A stretch of DNA of 14,322 nt from JASFJH01 sp050117725 (GTDB lineage: Bacteria > Pseudomonadota > Gammaproteobacteria > AKS1), in contig JASFME010000031.1 of NCBI GenBank assembly GCA_050117725.1, positions 1 to 14,322 on the forward strand, in the 5' to 3' direction. The position numbers and the translations under genes are program-made. This document shows, one piece after another, positions 5,220 through 12,810 of the stretch. How positions within the stretch are numbered: position 1 is the stretch's first letter; every line of letters starts with the position of its first letter. The notes beneath the pieces are model-generated. The model saw only the letters and a list, made by a program, of their open reading frames with translations, was not told where the DNA came from and ran no database searches.

Positions 5220-7837
5220 TCCAGCATGCTGATTACAGCCTGTTCAAGTGCCTGTTCGGAATCTTCATCCAGCGGCTGATTGTTGCGGTCAGTAATGTAA
5301 AACAGATCTTCAACGCGCGAGCCAAAAGTGGAAATACGCGCATTATGTAAACGCACATTGCACTGTTGCAATGCCTGGCCGACATCCGCGAGCAGACCAG
5401 GTTCATCCGAAGAAATTACTTCCATAATGGTCTGATCGAATCGTTGATCCTTGCTGAAGTTGATTTGCAACGGGATATCAAAATGTTTGTGTTGTCGTGG
5501 TGGTCGGCGCGTGACCTCGACTGGTTCAATCTCGCCAAGCGTTTCCATACGTTGACGTATCGCCTCTACGACGCGCTTCAGATCGTCTGCATAATGTATG
5601 GGTTCGCCATCCTGGTCCAGAACAATGTATGAGTCATAGGTAAGCCCGTTTTTACTGCGGATAATACGTGCATCGACGATGTTCAGGCCAAGTTGATCGA
5701 TGACCGAGGTGATCATGGCAAACTGACCATCGACCATATGGCTATGAATAAATATCTCGCTGCCACCGCGTGCGGGTGCTTCGCGCGCCTCGACGATCGG
5801 CAGACTGCGGTTTGCTGAACATATGCTCTGCATCTGCCAGACGATCTCATCCGGGGTGTAGCGCAGGAAATAGTCATCACTCATTTCGCGCCAATACTTT
5901 TCGATCTGCTGTTCACAGTCGCTGCCGGTCAGTAGTTGCAAGACCTGTTGTTTGATCTCGGCAATTTTTTCGGCATCATCAACTGACACGAGACTGCGAC
6001 GTAACGCTTTCTTGGTATTTTCATACAACTCGCGCAGCAACGCGCCTTTCCAGTTGTTCCATGCATCCGGACTGGTGGCTCGCATATCGGCAACGGTAAG
6101 CAGGTACAGGTAATCAAGTCGATCCTTGTTGCCGATCAGCCCGGCAAAACGCTGGATTACATCCGGGTCACTGATATCCTCCCGTTGCGAGGTGCGTGAC
6201 ATGATGAGGTGTTGTTTCACCAGCCAGGCAACCATATTCGCGTCATATTCACTCATTTCATGATGCAGGCAGAATTTCCGCGCATCGCTGGCGCCGAGTT
6301 CGGAGTGATCCCCACCCCGACCTTTTGCAATGTCATGAAACAGGCCGGCAAGATAGACTATCTCCGGCTTGGGGATTTGCCGGATCAGTGCACTGCAGTG
6401 CGGAAACTCATGGGCAAACTCGTCAGTCGCAAACCGTCGCAGATTGCGCACGACAAAAATCGTATGTTCATCAACGGTATAAACATGGAACAGGTCATAC
6501 TGCATCTGGCCCATGACCTTGCCGAACGCCGGTATGTAGGCACCAAGAATACCGTACTCGTGCATTTTGCGCAGAGCGTGGGTGATGCCTTGTGGTTGGC
6601 GCATGAATTCGATGAACAGGCTCCGGCAACGCAGATCGTTACGAAAATTATCATCGATAAGATACAGGTGGGCGCGCATCAGTCGCATGGTCTCGGCTCG
6701 TATTCCCTTGAGCTCAGGGTGCTGCGCCAGGAGCAGGAATATTTCCAACAGGGCAAACGGGTAGCGGCGGAATACCCCGTCATGAACTACTTCAATAAAA
6801 CCCTTGTGTGACTGGAAACGCTTGTTGATTGCAACCGGTTCACGCGGGCTATCGGCATACAGGATCGCCTCCTGAAACAATTGCAGCAGCATTTCATTGA
6901 GGGCGCTGAGTTCGGCAATGGTCCTGTAATAGGCCTTCATGAACTGCTCGACGGCGAGCGTGGTGTTGTCCTGGTAACCGAACTGTTCGGCGAGTTCGCG
7001 CTGGTAATCAAACAACAGGCGATCTTCACGTCGTCCGGTCAGGTGGTGCAGGGCAGTACGGATGCGCCACAACAGTGTCTGCCCGGCGATGAGTGTCCTG
7101 TATTCTGCCTCGGTGAGGAAATGATGCTTGACCAGATCATGCAGGGTCTCGGCATTAAAGTGGCGCTTTGCCACCCAGCCGATCATCTGGATGTCGCGCA
7201 AGCCCCCCGGGCCCTCCTTGATATTCGGTTCGAGGTTGTAGGCGGTGTCGTCAAAACGGTTGTGCCGGGCAATCTGTTCCTGCCATTTCGCCTCGAAAAA
7301 ATCGCGGCTTGGCCAGACTGATGGCGGCATGGTCTGTTCCCGCATCGCGTTGAACAATTGTTCAGGTCCGGCAAGCAACCGCGCCTCCATGAGATTGGTG
7401 GCAATCGTAATGTCAGCGCGTGCCTGGGCAACGCATTCTGCAAGTGTGCGCACGCTGTGGCCGATCTCGAGCCCGATATCCCACAGGAAAGTCAGTAGCT
7501 GTTCTATCTCATCGCGGTACTGGCTGTCATCCTCACCCGGCAGGATGATCAACAGGTCAATGTCCGAGCCGGGATGAAGTTCGCCGCGCCCATAGCCACC
7601 CACGGCGACGAAGGCGGGTTGCGGCGTACTGTGCATGAATTGTGTCCAGGCCTTTTGCAGGACGATGTCAATGCACTTTGCCCGTTTATGCACGAGTTTG
7701 CTGACATCTACGCCCTGTTGAAACTGTTCGTGCAGAACGTCGCTGCTGCGTTGAATAAATGACCTGAAGCAATCAATGCGCTCAGCGGGTGAGCCATATT
7801 CACCATCAAGTTCCCGGCTGTTGGGCAGCATGTTCAT
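5216..7837 (-). CDS. glnD: bifunctional PII uridylyltransferase / uridylyl-removing enzyme GlnD, 873 aa
   Basis: Primary nitrogen sensor: it uridylylates PII proteins (GlnB/GlnK) when glutamine is low and removes UMP when glutamine is high. Seen in order: the nucleotidyltransferase domain with GGYGRGELHPGSDIDLLI (about 80-97), carrying the G-G and D-x-D catalytic features; the GlnD-type linker with NIKEGPGGLRDIQ (about 205-217); the HD hydrolase domain with GLFHDIAKGRGGDHSELG (about 498-515); and two C-terminal ACT domains, about 692-765 (SEIFIHSHMVDGQFA) and 800-873 (ISSDEPGLLADVGQAL). Length is close to E. coli (890 aa) and all catalytic motifs are intact. The ATG at 7837 lies 7 bases after the map stop, and a second ATG two codons on is also possible. 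No promoter is evident in that gap, so it is probably co-transcribed with map, as neighbours are in E. coli. Confidence 0.97.
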   Translation of the reverse strand: MNMLPNSRELDGEYGSPAERIDCFRSFIQRSSDVLHEQFQQGVDVSKLVHKRAKCIDIVLQKAWTQFMHSTPQPAFVAVGGYGRGELHPGSDIDLLIILPGEDDSQYRDEIEQLLTFLWDIGLEIGHSVRTLAECVAQARADITIATNLMEARLLAGPEQLFNAMREQTMPPSVWPSRDFFEAKWQEQIARHNRFDDTAYNLEPNIKEGPGGLRDIQMIGWVAKRHFNAETLHDLVKHHFLTEAEYRTLIAGQTLLWRIRTALHHLTGRREDRLLFDYQRELAEQFGYQDNTTLAVEQFMKAYYRTIAELSALNEMLLQLFQEAILYADSPREPVAINKRFQSHKGFIEVVHDGVFRRYPFALLEIFLLLAQHPELKGIRAETMRLMRAHLYLIDDNFRNDLRCRSLFIEFMRQPQGITHALRKMHEYGILGAYIPAFGKVMGQMQYDLFHVYTVDEHTIFVVRNLRRFATDEFAHEFPHCSALIRQIPKPEIVYLAGLFHDIAKGRGGDHSELGASDARKFCLHHEMSEYDANMVAWLVKQHLIMSRTSQREDISDPDVIQRFAGLIGNKDRLDYLYLLTVADMRATSPDAWNNWKGALLRELYENTKKALRRSLVSVDDAEKIAEIKQQVLQLLTGSDCEQQIEKYWREMSDDYFLRYTPDEIVWQMQSICSANRSLPIVEAREAPARGGSEIFIHSHMVDGQFAMITSVIDQLGLNIVDARIIRSKNGLTYDSYIVLDQDGEPIHYADDLKRVVEAIRQRMETLGEIEPVEVTRRPPRQHKHFDIPLQINFSKDQRFDQTIMEVISSDEPGLLADVGQALQQCNVRLHNARISTFGSRVEDLFYITDRNNQPLDEDSEQALEQAVISMLD

Positions 7838-7844
7838 GCAATGC

Positions 7845-8612
7845 TCAGATATCGTCTTCCGGGCGTTTGGTCAGGACCTCGAAGCCATCCTCGGTGACGA
7901 GGATAGTATGTTCCCACTGCGCGGACAGGCTGCGATCCTTGGTAATGACGGTCCAGTTATCAGGCAGGATTTTTACTTCGCGTTTGCCGGCATTGATCAT
8001 CGGCTCGATGGTGAATGTCATGCCGGGTTCCAGCGTGAGGCCTGTGCCGGGCTCACCATAGTGCAGCACCTGCGGGTCTTCGTGGAATTGCCGGCCGATA
8101 CCGTGGCCGCAAAATTCGCGTACCACGGAACAATGGTTCTTTTCCGCGTGTTGCTGGATGGCATGGCCGATATCGCCGAGCTGCACACCCGGTTTGACCA
8201 TTTCGATGCCAAGCACCAGGCATTCGTGGCTGATGCGGGAGATGCGCTCGGCAAGGATCGAGGGTTTGCCGACAAAGAACATCTTGCTCGTGTCACCGTG
8301 AAATTCGTCCTTGATGACAGTGATATCGATATTCAGGATGTCACCATTTTTCAGTTTTTTTGGCCCGGGAATGCCATGGCAGACCTGGTGGTTGATCGAG
8401 GTACAGATGGATTTCGGGAAGCCGCGGTAATTCAGCGGCGCCGGGATGGCCTGTTGCTCGTTGACGATATAGTCATGGCAAATCCGATCGAGTTCCTCGG
8501 TGGTGATCCCGGCCTGTACGTGGGGCCGGATCATGTGCAGGACGTCGGCGGCAAGGCGGCCGGCGATCCGCATTTTTTCGATCTCGTCGTGCGTTTTAAT
8601 GGTTACTGGCAT
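7845..8612 (-). CDS. map: type I methionine aminopeptidase, 255 aa
   Basis: Removes the initiator methionine from new proteins with small second residues. Seen: N-terminus MPVTIKTHDEIEKMRIAGRL, very like the E. coli enzyme; substrate-site His79 (INHQVCHGIPG); and metal ligands D96 (NIDITV), D107 (FHGDTS), H170 (CGHGIGRQFHEDP), E203 (TFTIEPMI) and E234 (AQWEHTILV), each offset by one or none from E. coli numbering. There is no N-terminal zinc-finger or other extension. The frame continues upstream through an ATG at 8627 and a TTG at 8636. I chose 8612 because it aligns with known MAP N-termini and has GGACAAG ten bases or less upstream; the longer MDKYN start is possible. It is transcribed away from rpsB and towards glnD, 7 bases further on. 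Confidence 0.96.
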   Translation of the reverse strand: MPVTIKTHDEIEKMRIAGRLAADVLHMIRPHVQAGITTEELDRICHDYIVNEQQAIPAPLNYRGFPKSICTSINHQVCHGIPGPKKLKNGDILNIDITVIKDEFHGDTSKMFFVGKPSILAERISRISHECLVLGIEMVKPGVQLGDIGHAIQQHAEKNHCSVVREFCGHGIGRQFHEDPQVLHYGEPGTGLTLEPGMTFTIEPMINAGKREVKILPDNWTVITKDRSLSAQWEHTILVTEDGFEVLTKRPEDDI

Positions 8613-8703
8613 GTTGTACTTGTCCATGCAGGGCAAATCAGGCCTGGAAACTGCTCCAGCCCACCCGAACCTGCTGAAAATGTGGAAAAAACGGCTCTGC
8701 TAA

Positions 8704-8739
8704 TTGTTGTCTACCGGGGATTATGGTATAAATCGCGCG
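8704..8739 (+). promoter_or_regulatory. promoter of the rpsB-tsf operon with GC-rich discriminator
   Basis: TTGTTG (8704-8709), a 17-base spacer and TATAAA (8727-8732), followed directly by the GC-rich tract CGCGCGCC (8734-8741). A GC-rich discriminator after the -10 is the hallmark of stringently controlled rRNA and ribosomal-protein promoters (ppGpp/DksA inhibition). The predicted start near 8740 gives a leader of about 160 nt before the rpsB ATG, about the length known for E. coli rpsB. The -35 is weak (three of six). Confidence 0.65.
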
Positions 8740-8751
8740 CCTGATTGGCAA
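8723..8751 (-). promoter_or_regulatory. possible map-glnD promoter overlapping the rpsB promoter
   Basis: Reverse-strand TTGCCA (8746-8751), a 17-base spacer and TACCAT (8723-8728) form a moderate sigma-70 match. It would start a transcript near 8716 with a leader of about 100 bases before map. Its elements overlap the forward rpsB promoter, so the two could compete. This is only a sequence match, and another start nearer map is possible. Confidence 0.35.
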
Positions 8752-8902
8752 ATGCCCGGTTCATAATACTGTGCACCGGGAATTAAATGACACACACGTG
8801 TCGACACACATGTCTGGGTGCCTGGAATACCCCTTTAACTAACAGGGGCTTCGGGTTGGCATGTGGGACACGTGGAGGCATAACCCGTACAAGGAGATTA
8901 AC
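8740..8902 (+). promoter_or_regulatory. rpsB leader RNA, probable S2 autoregulatory structure
   Basis: The leader contains three matched elements. Hairpin 1 pairs CCCGGT (8755-8760) with ACCGGG (8775-8780). Hairpin 2 pairs CACGTGTC (8795-8802) with GACACGTG (8867-8874), CACATG (8807-8812) with CATGTG (8860-8865), and an apical CCCCT (8830-8834) with AGGGG (8844-8848). A third helix can form between CGGGTT (8852-8857), inside hairpin 2, and AACCCG (8882-8887), just before the ribosome binding site AAGGAG (8891-8896); this would be a pseudoknot. From known gammaproteobacterial biology, S2 represses rpsB-tsf by binding such a leader. S2 bound here would be placed to mask the ribosome binding site. 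The helices are read directly from the sequence; the S2 role is by analogy. Confidence 0.7.
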
Positions 8903-9793
8903 ATGCCCAACGTATCGATGCGCGATATGCTGGAGGCCGGCGTTCATTTCGGCCACCAGACTCGTTTCTGGAATCCCAAGATGTCCGAATACATTTTCGG
9001 GGATCGCAACAAGATTCATATCATCAATCTCGAGAAGACCGTACCGCTGTTCAACGACGCGGCGAATTTCCTCGGTCACCTGGCGGCCAACCGTGGTCGC
9101 ATTATGTTTGTCGGCACCAAGCGTGCAGCGCAAAACATCGTTCGTGAACAGGCCGAGCGCTGTGCTATGCCGTACGTCAACCATCGCTGGTTGGGCGGTA
9201 TGCTCACGAACTACAAGACCGTGCGTCAGTCGATCAAGCGCCTGAAGGATCTCGAGCAGATGGAAGAAGACGGCAGCATGGACCGTCTGAGCAAGAAAGA
9301 AGCGTTGCGCCTGCGTCGTGAAATGGCCAAGCTCGAACGCAGTCTTGGCGGCATCAAGGACATGGGTGCGCTGCCGGATGCGCTTTTTGTTATTGATGTA
9401 GGCTACGAGAAAATTGCCATCAATGAAGCCGCCAAGCTGGGTATCCCCGTCGTTGGTATCGTTGATACAAACAACTCCCCTGACGGTGTTGATTACGTCG
9501 TGCCGGGTAATGACGATGCCATCCGTGCCATCGGGCTGTACGCTGAGGCGATTGCCGATGCAATCATCGAAGGCCGTGAAACTATCGCACAGGTCAAGGG
9601 TCCGGCCGAAGAGTTTGTTGAAGTCAGCGAAGAAACTGCCGTTGGAGCAGAGACAGAAGCCGCACCAGCCAAGAAGGTAGCCAAGAAGAAGGCGACCAAG
9701 AAAAAGGCTGCAAAGAAGACGGCCAAGAAAACTGCGAAAAAGACAGCCAAGAAGGCTGCCGCCAAGAGCGATGACGCAGAAGCTGGCGAATAA
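8903..9793 (+). CDS. rpsB: 30S ribosomal protein S2 with lysine-rich C-terminal tail, 296 aa
   Basis: Component of the small ribosomal subunit, needed to place S1 on the ribosome. The N-terminal 240 residues follow E. coli S2 closely: SMRDMLEAGVHFGHQTRFWN, LEKTVPLFN, FVGTKRAA, VNHRWLGGMLTN, SLGGIKDMGALPDALFVID and VVPGNDDAIRAI are all present. E. coli S2 ends at 241 aa. Here about 50 residues follow, an acidic linker and then a histone-H1-like tail with 17 lysines in residues 257-288 (AKK/TAKK units), ending in SDDAEAGE. The ATG at 8903 has AAGGAG six bases upstream. An in-frame ATG at 8861 would begin inside the regulatory leader and is rejected. First gene of the translation operon, with tsf 17 bases downstream. 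Confidence 0.98.
   Translation: MPNVSMRDMLEAGVHFGHQTRFWNPKMSEYIFGDRNKIHIINLEKTVPLFNDAANFLGHLAANRGRIMFVGTKRAAQNIVREQAERCAMPYVNHRWLGGMLTNYKTVRQSIKRLKDLEQMEEDGSMDRLSKKEALRLRREMAKLERSLGGIKDMGALPDALFVIDVGYEKIAINEAAKLGIPVVGIVDTNNSPDGVDYVVPGNDDAIRAIGLYAEAIADAIIEGRETIAQVKGPAEEFVEVSEETAVGAETEAAPAKKVAKKKATKKKAAKKTAKKTAKKTAKKAAAKSDDAEAGE
9671..9766 (+). repeat. AKK-type repeat segment in the S2 C-terminus
   Basis: Codes for residues 257-288 of S2, built of AKK, TKKK and TAKK units with 17 lysines and otherwise mostly Ala and Thr. The repeat exists at protein level. Both AAG and AAA are used for Lys, and GCC, GCG, GCT and GCA for Ala, so it is not a fresh tandem DNA duplication. Confidence 0.85.
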
Positions 9794-9810
9794 TCAAGAG
9801 GTTTATGCAA

Positions 9811-10689
9811 ATGGCTATTACAGCAGCATTGGTAAAAGAACTCCGTGAGCGCACCGGCGCTGGTATGATGGAGTGCAAGAAGGCACTGGTCGAGACCGAC
9901 GGCGACATTGATGCCGCGATTGAACTCATGCGCAAGCAGGGTATGGCGAAGGCCGACAAGAAGGCGGGTCGTGTTGCCGCTGAAGGCGTCATCGAAGTCG
10001 CCCGCAGTGACGATGGCAAGACTGTTGCCCTGGTTGAAGTTAACAGTGAAACAGACTTCGTTGCCAAGGATGAAAATTTCCTCGCATTCTCGAAAGCAGT
10101 GGCCGCAGTTGCCCTGGCCGAGAAGCCGGTGGATGCCGCCGCCCTTTCGGCACTGAACCTTGATGGTCAGACTGTCGACGAAGCCCGCCAGACCCTGATC
10201 GCCAAGATTGGTGAAAACATTACCGTGCGTCGTTGCCAGGTTGTCGAATGTCAGGGCGATGTGTTGGGTGTGTATTCACACGGCGTACGTATTGGCGTGG
10301 TGGTTGACCTCAAGGGTGGCGATGAAGAACTGGCGCGTGATCTGGCCATGCACATTGCTGCCAGCCGTCCGGTTTGTGTGTCCCAGAATGACGTACCGGC
10401 AGAACTGGTTGAGAAGGAAAAGGAAATCGTTTCTGCACAGGCCGCGGAAAGTGGCAAGCCGGCCGACATCGTCGAGAAGATGGTAACGGGCCGTATCAAC
10501 AAGTTCCTCAACGAGATCAGCCTGCTTGGCCAGCCGTTCGTCAAGGACCCGGACCAGAAGGTTGAGAAACTGCTCAAATCAGCGGGTGCCGAGGTTGTGA
10601 GCTTTACGCGTCTCGAAGTGGGTGAAGGTATCGAAAAGAAGACCGAGAACTTTGCCGACGAAGTGATGGCGCAGGTTAAGGGCGAGTAA
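9811..10689 (+). CDS. tsf: translation elongation factor EF-Ts, 292 aa
   Basis: Guanine nucleotide exchange factor that recharges EF-Tu. Seen: N-terminal UBA-like domain ALVKELRERTGAGMMECKKA with the family signature, the TDFVA motif (81-85) that contacts EF-Tu, and core subdomains through LLGQPFVKDP. Length 292 against 283 in E. coli. Two ATGs lie close together. AAGAGG (9796-9801) is only three bases from the ATG at 9805 but nine from the one at 9811. The latter gives MAITAALVKELRERTG, matching known N-termini, so 9811 is chosen. Second gene of the operon, 17 bases after rpsB and 3 bases before pyrH. Confidence 0.97.
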   Translation: MAITAALVKELRERTGAGMMECKKALVETDGDIDAAIELMRKQGMAKADKKAGRVAAEGVIEVARSDDGKTVALVEVNSETDFVAKDENFLAFSKAVAAVALAEKPVDAAALSALNLDGQTVDEARQTLIAKIGENITVRRCQVVECQGDVLGVYSHGVRIGVVVDLKGGDEELARDLAMHIAASRPVCVSQNDVPAELVEKEKEIVSAQAAESGKPADIVEKMVTGRINKFLNEISLLGQPFVKDPDQKVEKLLKSAGAEVVSFTRLEVGEGIEKKTENFADEVMAQVKGE

Positions 10690-10692
10690 TCT

Positions 10693-11430
10693 ATGACAGA
10701 AGGTGGTAAACCGGTTTATAAGCGCGTCCTGCTCAAGCTGAGTGGGGAAGCACTGATGGGTGATGGTGATTATGGTATCGCTCCTGACGTCATCAGCCGG
10801 GTTGCCAACGAGGTTAAGGAACTTGTCACCGCCGGTGTCCAGGTTGGCATGGTCATCGGTGGTGGCAACATCTTTCGCGGTGCCGGGCTGGCCCGGTCAG
10901 GTATCGATCGCGTCACCGGCGACCACATGGGCATGCTGGCAACCGTCATGAACTCCCTGGCTATGCAGGATGCCATGGAACGGGTCGATTTGCCGGTGCG
11001 GGTGATGTCTGCCCTGAGCATTAACGAGGTCTGCGAAGACTATATTCGTCGTCGTGCTGTCCGCCATCTTGAAAAAGGTCGGGTGGTGATCTTTGCCGCC
11101 GGTACCGGTAATCCGTTTTTTACAACCGATTCGGCGGCGAGTTTGCGGGCCATCGAGATTTCGGCAGATATCATGCTCAAGGCGACCAAGGTCGATGGTG
11201 TGTATTCAGCTGATCCGGTCAAGCAACCTGATGCCAAAATGTATAGCCGTTTGAGCTATGATGAGGCTATTGAGCGCAAGCTTATGGTGATGGATGCGAC
11301 AGCAATTATTATGTGTCGTGACCAGAATGTGCCGCTGCGGGTATTTAATATGAACAAGCCTGGCGCACTGATGCGCGTGGTAGCTGGCGAGGACGAAGGG
11401 ACGCTGGTAGAAAAGGGGAATGCATCGTGA
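10693..11430 (+). CDS. pyrH: uridylate kinase (UMP kinase), 245 aa
   Basis: Bacterial hexameric UMP kinase of the amino-acid-kinase fold, making UDP from UMP with ATP; it is feedback inhibited by UTP and activated by GTP in the family. Seen: phosphate-binding LLKLSGEAL (13-21), GGGNIFRG (56-63), GTGNPFFTTDSAA (137-149), and nucleotide-site KVDGVYSADP (166-175). Length matches E. coli (241). The ATG at 10693 comes 3 bases after the tsf stop, with GGCGAG at the end of tsf as ribosome binding site. Its TGA overlaps the GTG start of frr by four bases, which suggests translational coupling. Confidence 0.97.
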   Translation: MTEGGKPVYKRVLLKLSGEALMGDGDYGIAPDVISRVANEVKELVTAGVQVGMVIGGGNIFRGAGLARSGIDRVTGDHMGMLATVMNSLAMQDAMERVDLPVRVMSALSINEVCEDYIRRRAVRHLEKGRVVIFAAGTGNPFFTTDSAASLRAIEISADIMLKATKVDGVYSADPVKQPDAKMYSRLSYDEAIERKLMVMDATAIIMCRDQNVPLRVFNMNKPGALMRVVAGEDEGTLVEKGNAS

Positions 11431-11984
11431 TAGACGATATTATCAAAGACGCAGAAATCCGTATGGGCAAAACCATCGAGGCGTTAAAAAATGATCTTGC
11501 CAAGATGCGTACCGGTCGCGCCAACCCCAGTTTGATCCAACACCTGACTGTTGATTTTTACGGAACGGCAACGCCACTAAACCAGACGGCAAATATTTCG
11601 ATATCTGATGCCCGGACCCTGACAGTAACGCCCTGGGACAAGTCGATGGTCAAGCCGATCGAGAAGGCAATCATGGATGCAGGGCTTGGCCTCAACCCGG
11701 TGACTGCGGGTGAAAATATCCGGATCCCCATGCCGGCCCTGACCGAAGAACGCCGCAAGGAAATGATTCGCCTGGTGCGCCAGGAAGTCGAAGGTTCACG
11801 TGTTGCAGTGCGGAATATCCGGCGCGATGCAAACAGCGACTTCAAGAGCCTGTTAAAAGAAAAAGAAATTACCGAGGATGAGCAGAAGCGTGCCGAAGAT
11901 GTCATTCAGAAGCTGACCGATAGCAAGATTGCCGAAATCGACAAGCTCCTCGAAGTCAAAGAAAAAGATCTCATGGAGATCTGA
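11427..11984 (+). CDS. frr: ribosome recycling factor, 185 aa
   Basis: With EF-G, splits the post-termination ribosome. Seen: KDAEIRMGKTIEAL at the start of the three-helix domain, KMRTGRANPSL, domain II through SDARTLTV, LTEERRKEMIRLVRQEVE, VRNIRRDAN and a C-terminal helix ending KEKDLMEI. Length is identical to E. coli (185 aa). The start is GTG (MIDDIIKDAE...), inside GTGA overlapping the pyrH stop, with AAGGGG at the end of pyrH as binding site. A 55-base gap with no clear promoter separates it from uppS. Confidence 0.97.
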   Translation: MIDDIIKDAEIRMGKTIEALKNDLAKMRTGRANPSLIQHLTVDFYGTATPLNQTANISISDARTLTVTPWDKSMVKPIEKAIMDAGLGLNPVTAGENIRIPMPALTEERRKEMIRLVRQEVEGSRVAVRNIRRDANSDFKSLLKEKEITEDEQKRAEDVIQKLTDSKIAEIDKLLEVKEKDLMEI

Positions 11985-12039
11985 TACAGGCTGTCGATCA
12001 GAACTGTATAAGACTGTATTGATATGTGGCAGGAGCATA

Positions 12040-12810
12040 ATGAATACGCCTGATACCACAGATAACTCCAGAACCAATGATTCCATGCTGCCCCGGCATG
12101 TCGCCATTATTATGGATGGTAACGGTCGTTGGGCAAGACACAAGTTGCTGCAACGCTTTGCCGGACATCGGGCTGGCGTAAAAGCCGCCCGGAATGTCAT
12201 CAGGTTGTCAGTGCAACTGGGTATACAGGCTCTGACCCTGTTTGCCTTTAGTAGTGAGAACTGGCGCCGCCCGCGTAAAGAAGTGGAAATGCTGCTGGAT
12301 CTGTTCGTTACATCTCTGAAAGAAGAAACCAGCGAGTTACACAACAATAATATTCGCCTGCGTATTATCGGTGATCGCAGTGTGCTGTCGGACAAGTTAC
12401 AGGCACGCATTGCCGAAACAGAAGTTCTTACCGCCGGGAATAACGGGTTGCGCCTGAATGTCGCCGTCAATTATGGCGGTCAATGGGATATTACCCGTGC
12501 AGCACGCAAGCTTGCAGACTCGGTACAACGCGGTGAACTCGAACCTGCTGATATCACTACGGAACGTTTCCAACAAACTTTAAGCCTGGGTGATCTGCCC
12601 GAGCCGGACCTGTTTATTCGTACCGGTGGTGAATGTCGCCTGAGTAATTTCCTGTTATGGCAACTTGCCTATACCGAGCTGTATTTTACTGAAACGCTCT
12701 GGCCGGATTTCAACGCAGAGCAGTATCACCTAGCACTTGCTGATTATGCGGGCCGTCAACGTCGTTACGGGCATACTCCTGAGCAAGTGGAGAACTCGGG
12801 CAGTGCTTAA
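12040..12810 (+). CDS. uppS: undecaprenyl diphosphate synthase (cis-prenyltransferase), 256 aa
   Basis: Extends farnesyl-PP with isopentenyl-PP units to the C55 carrier for peptidoglycan and O-antigen. Seen: diphosphate-binding IMDGNGRWA (24-32) with catalytic Asp26, FAFSSENWRRP (69-79), VNYGGQWDI (143-151), and the C-terminal signature DLFIRTGGECRLSNFLLWQ (190-208), then ADYAGRQRRYG. Length matches E. coli (253). The ATG at 12040 has AGGAG four bases upstream. The open frame runs back to 11929 but only by overlapping frr, without family likeness. The last bases overlap the GTG start of cdsA. It lies directly after frr, unlike E. coli, where dxr comes between. Confidence 0.97.
   Translation: MNTPDTTDNSRTNDSMLPRHVAIIMDGNGRWARHKLLQRFAGHRAGVKAARNVIRLSVQLGIQALTLFAFSSENWRRPRKEVEMLLDLFVTSLKEETSELHNNNIRLRIIGDRSVLSDKLQARIAETEVLTAGNNGLRLNVAVNYGGQWDITRAARKLADSVQRGELEPADITTERFQQTLSLGDLPEPDLFIRTGGECRLSNFLLWQLAYTELYFTETLWPDFNAEQYHLALADYAGRQRRYGHTPEQVENSGSA

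Noticed and set aside
7776..8744. Long open frame (322 codons) on the forward strand across map and the start of glnD
   Set aside because: It lies antisense to two genes with intact catalytic motifs and resembles no family; open antisense frames are common in GC-rich coding DNA.
8861..8902. Earlier in-frame ATG for rpsB
   Set aside because: It falls inside the leader hairpin and lacks a good ribosome binding site; ATG 8903 has AAGGAG and the family N-terminus.
11929..12039. N-terminal extension of uppS
   Set aside because: The extra codons overlap frr in another frame and have no family similarity; ATG 12040 has AGGAG upstream.
12737..12802. ATG start for cdsA at 12737
   Set aside because: It would overlap uppS by 74 bases; GTG 12803 reproduces the MLK-R-L N-terminus of the family.
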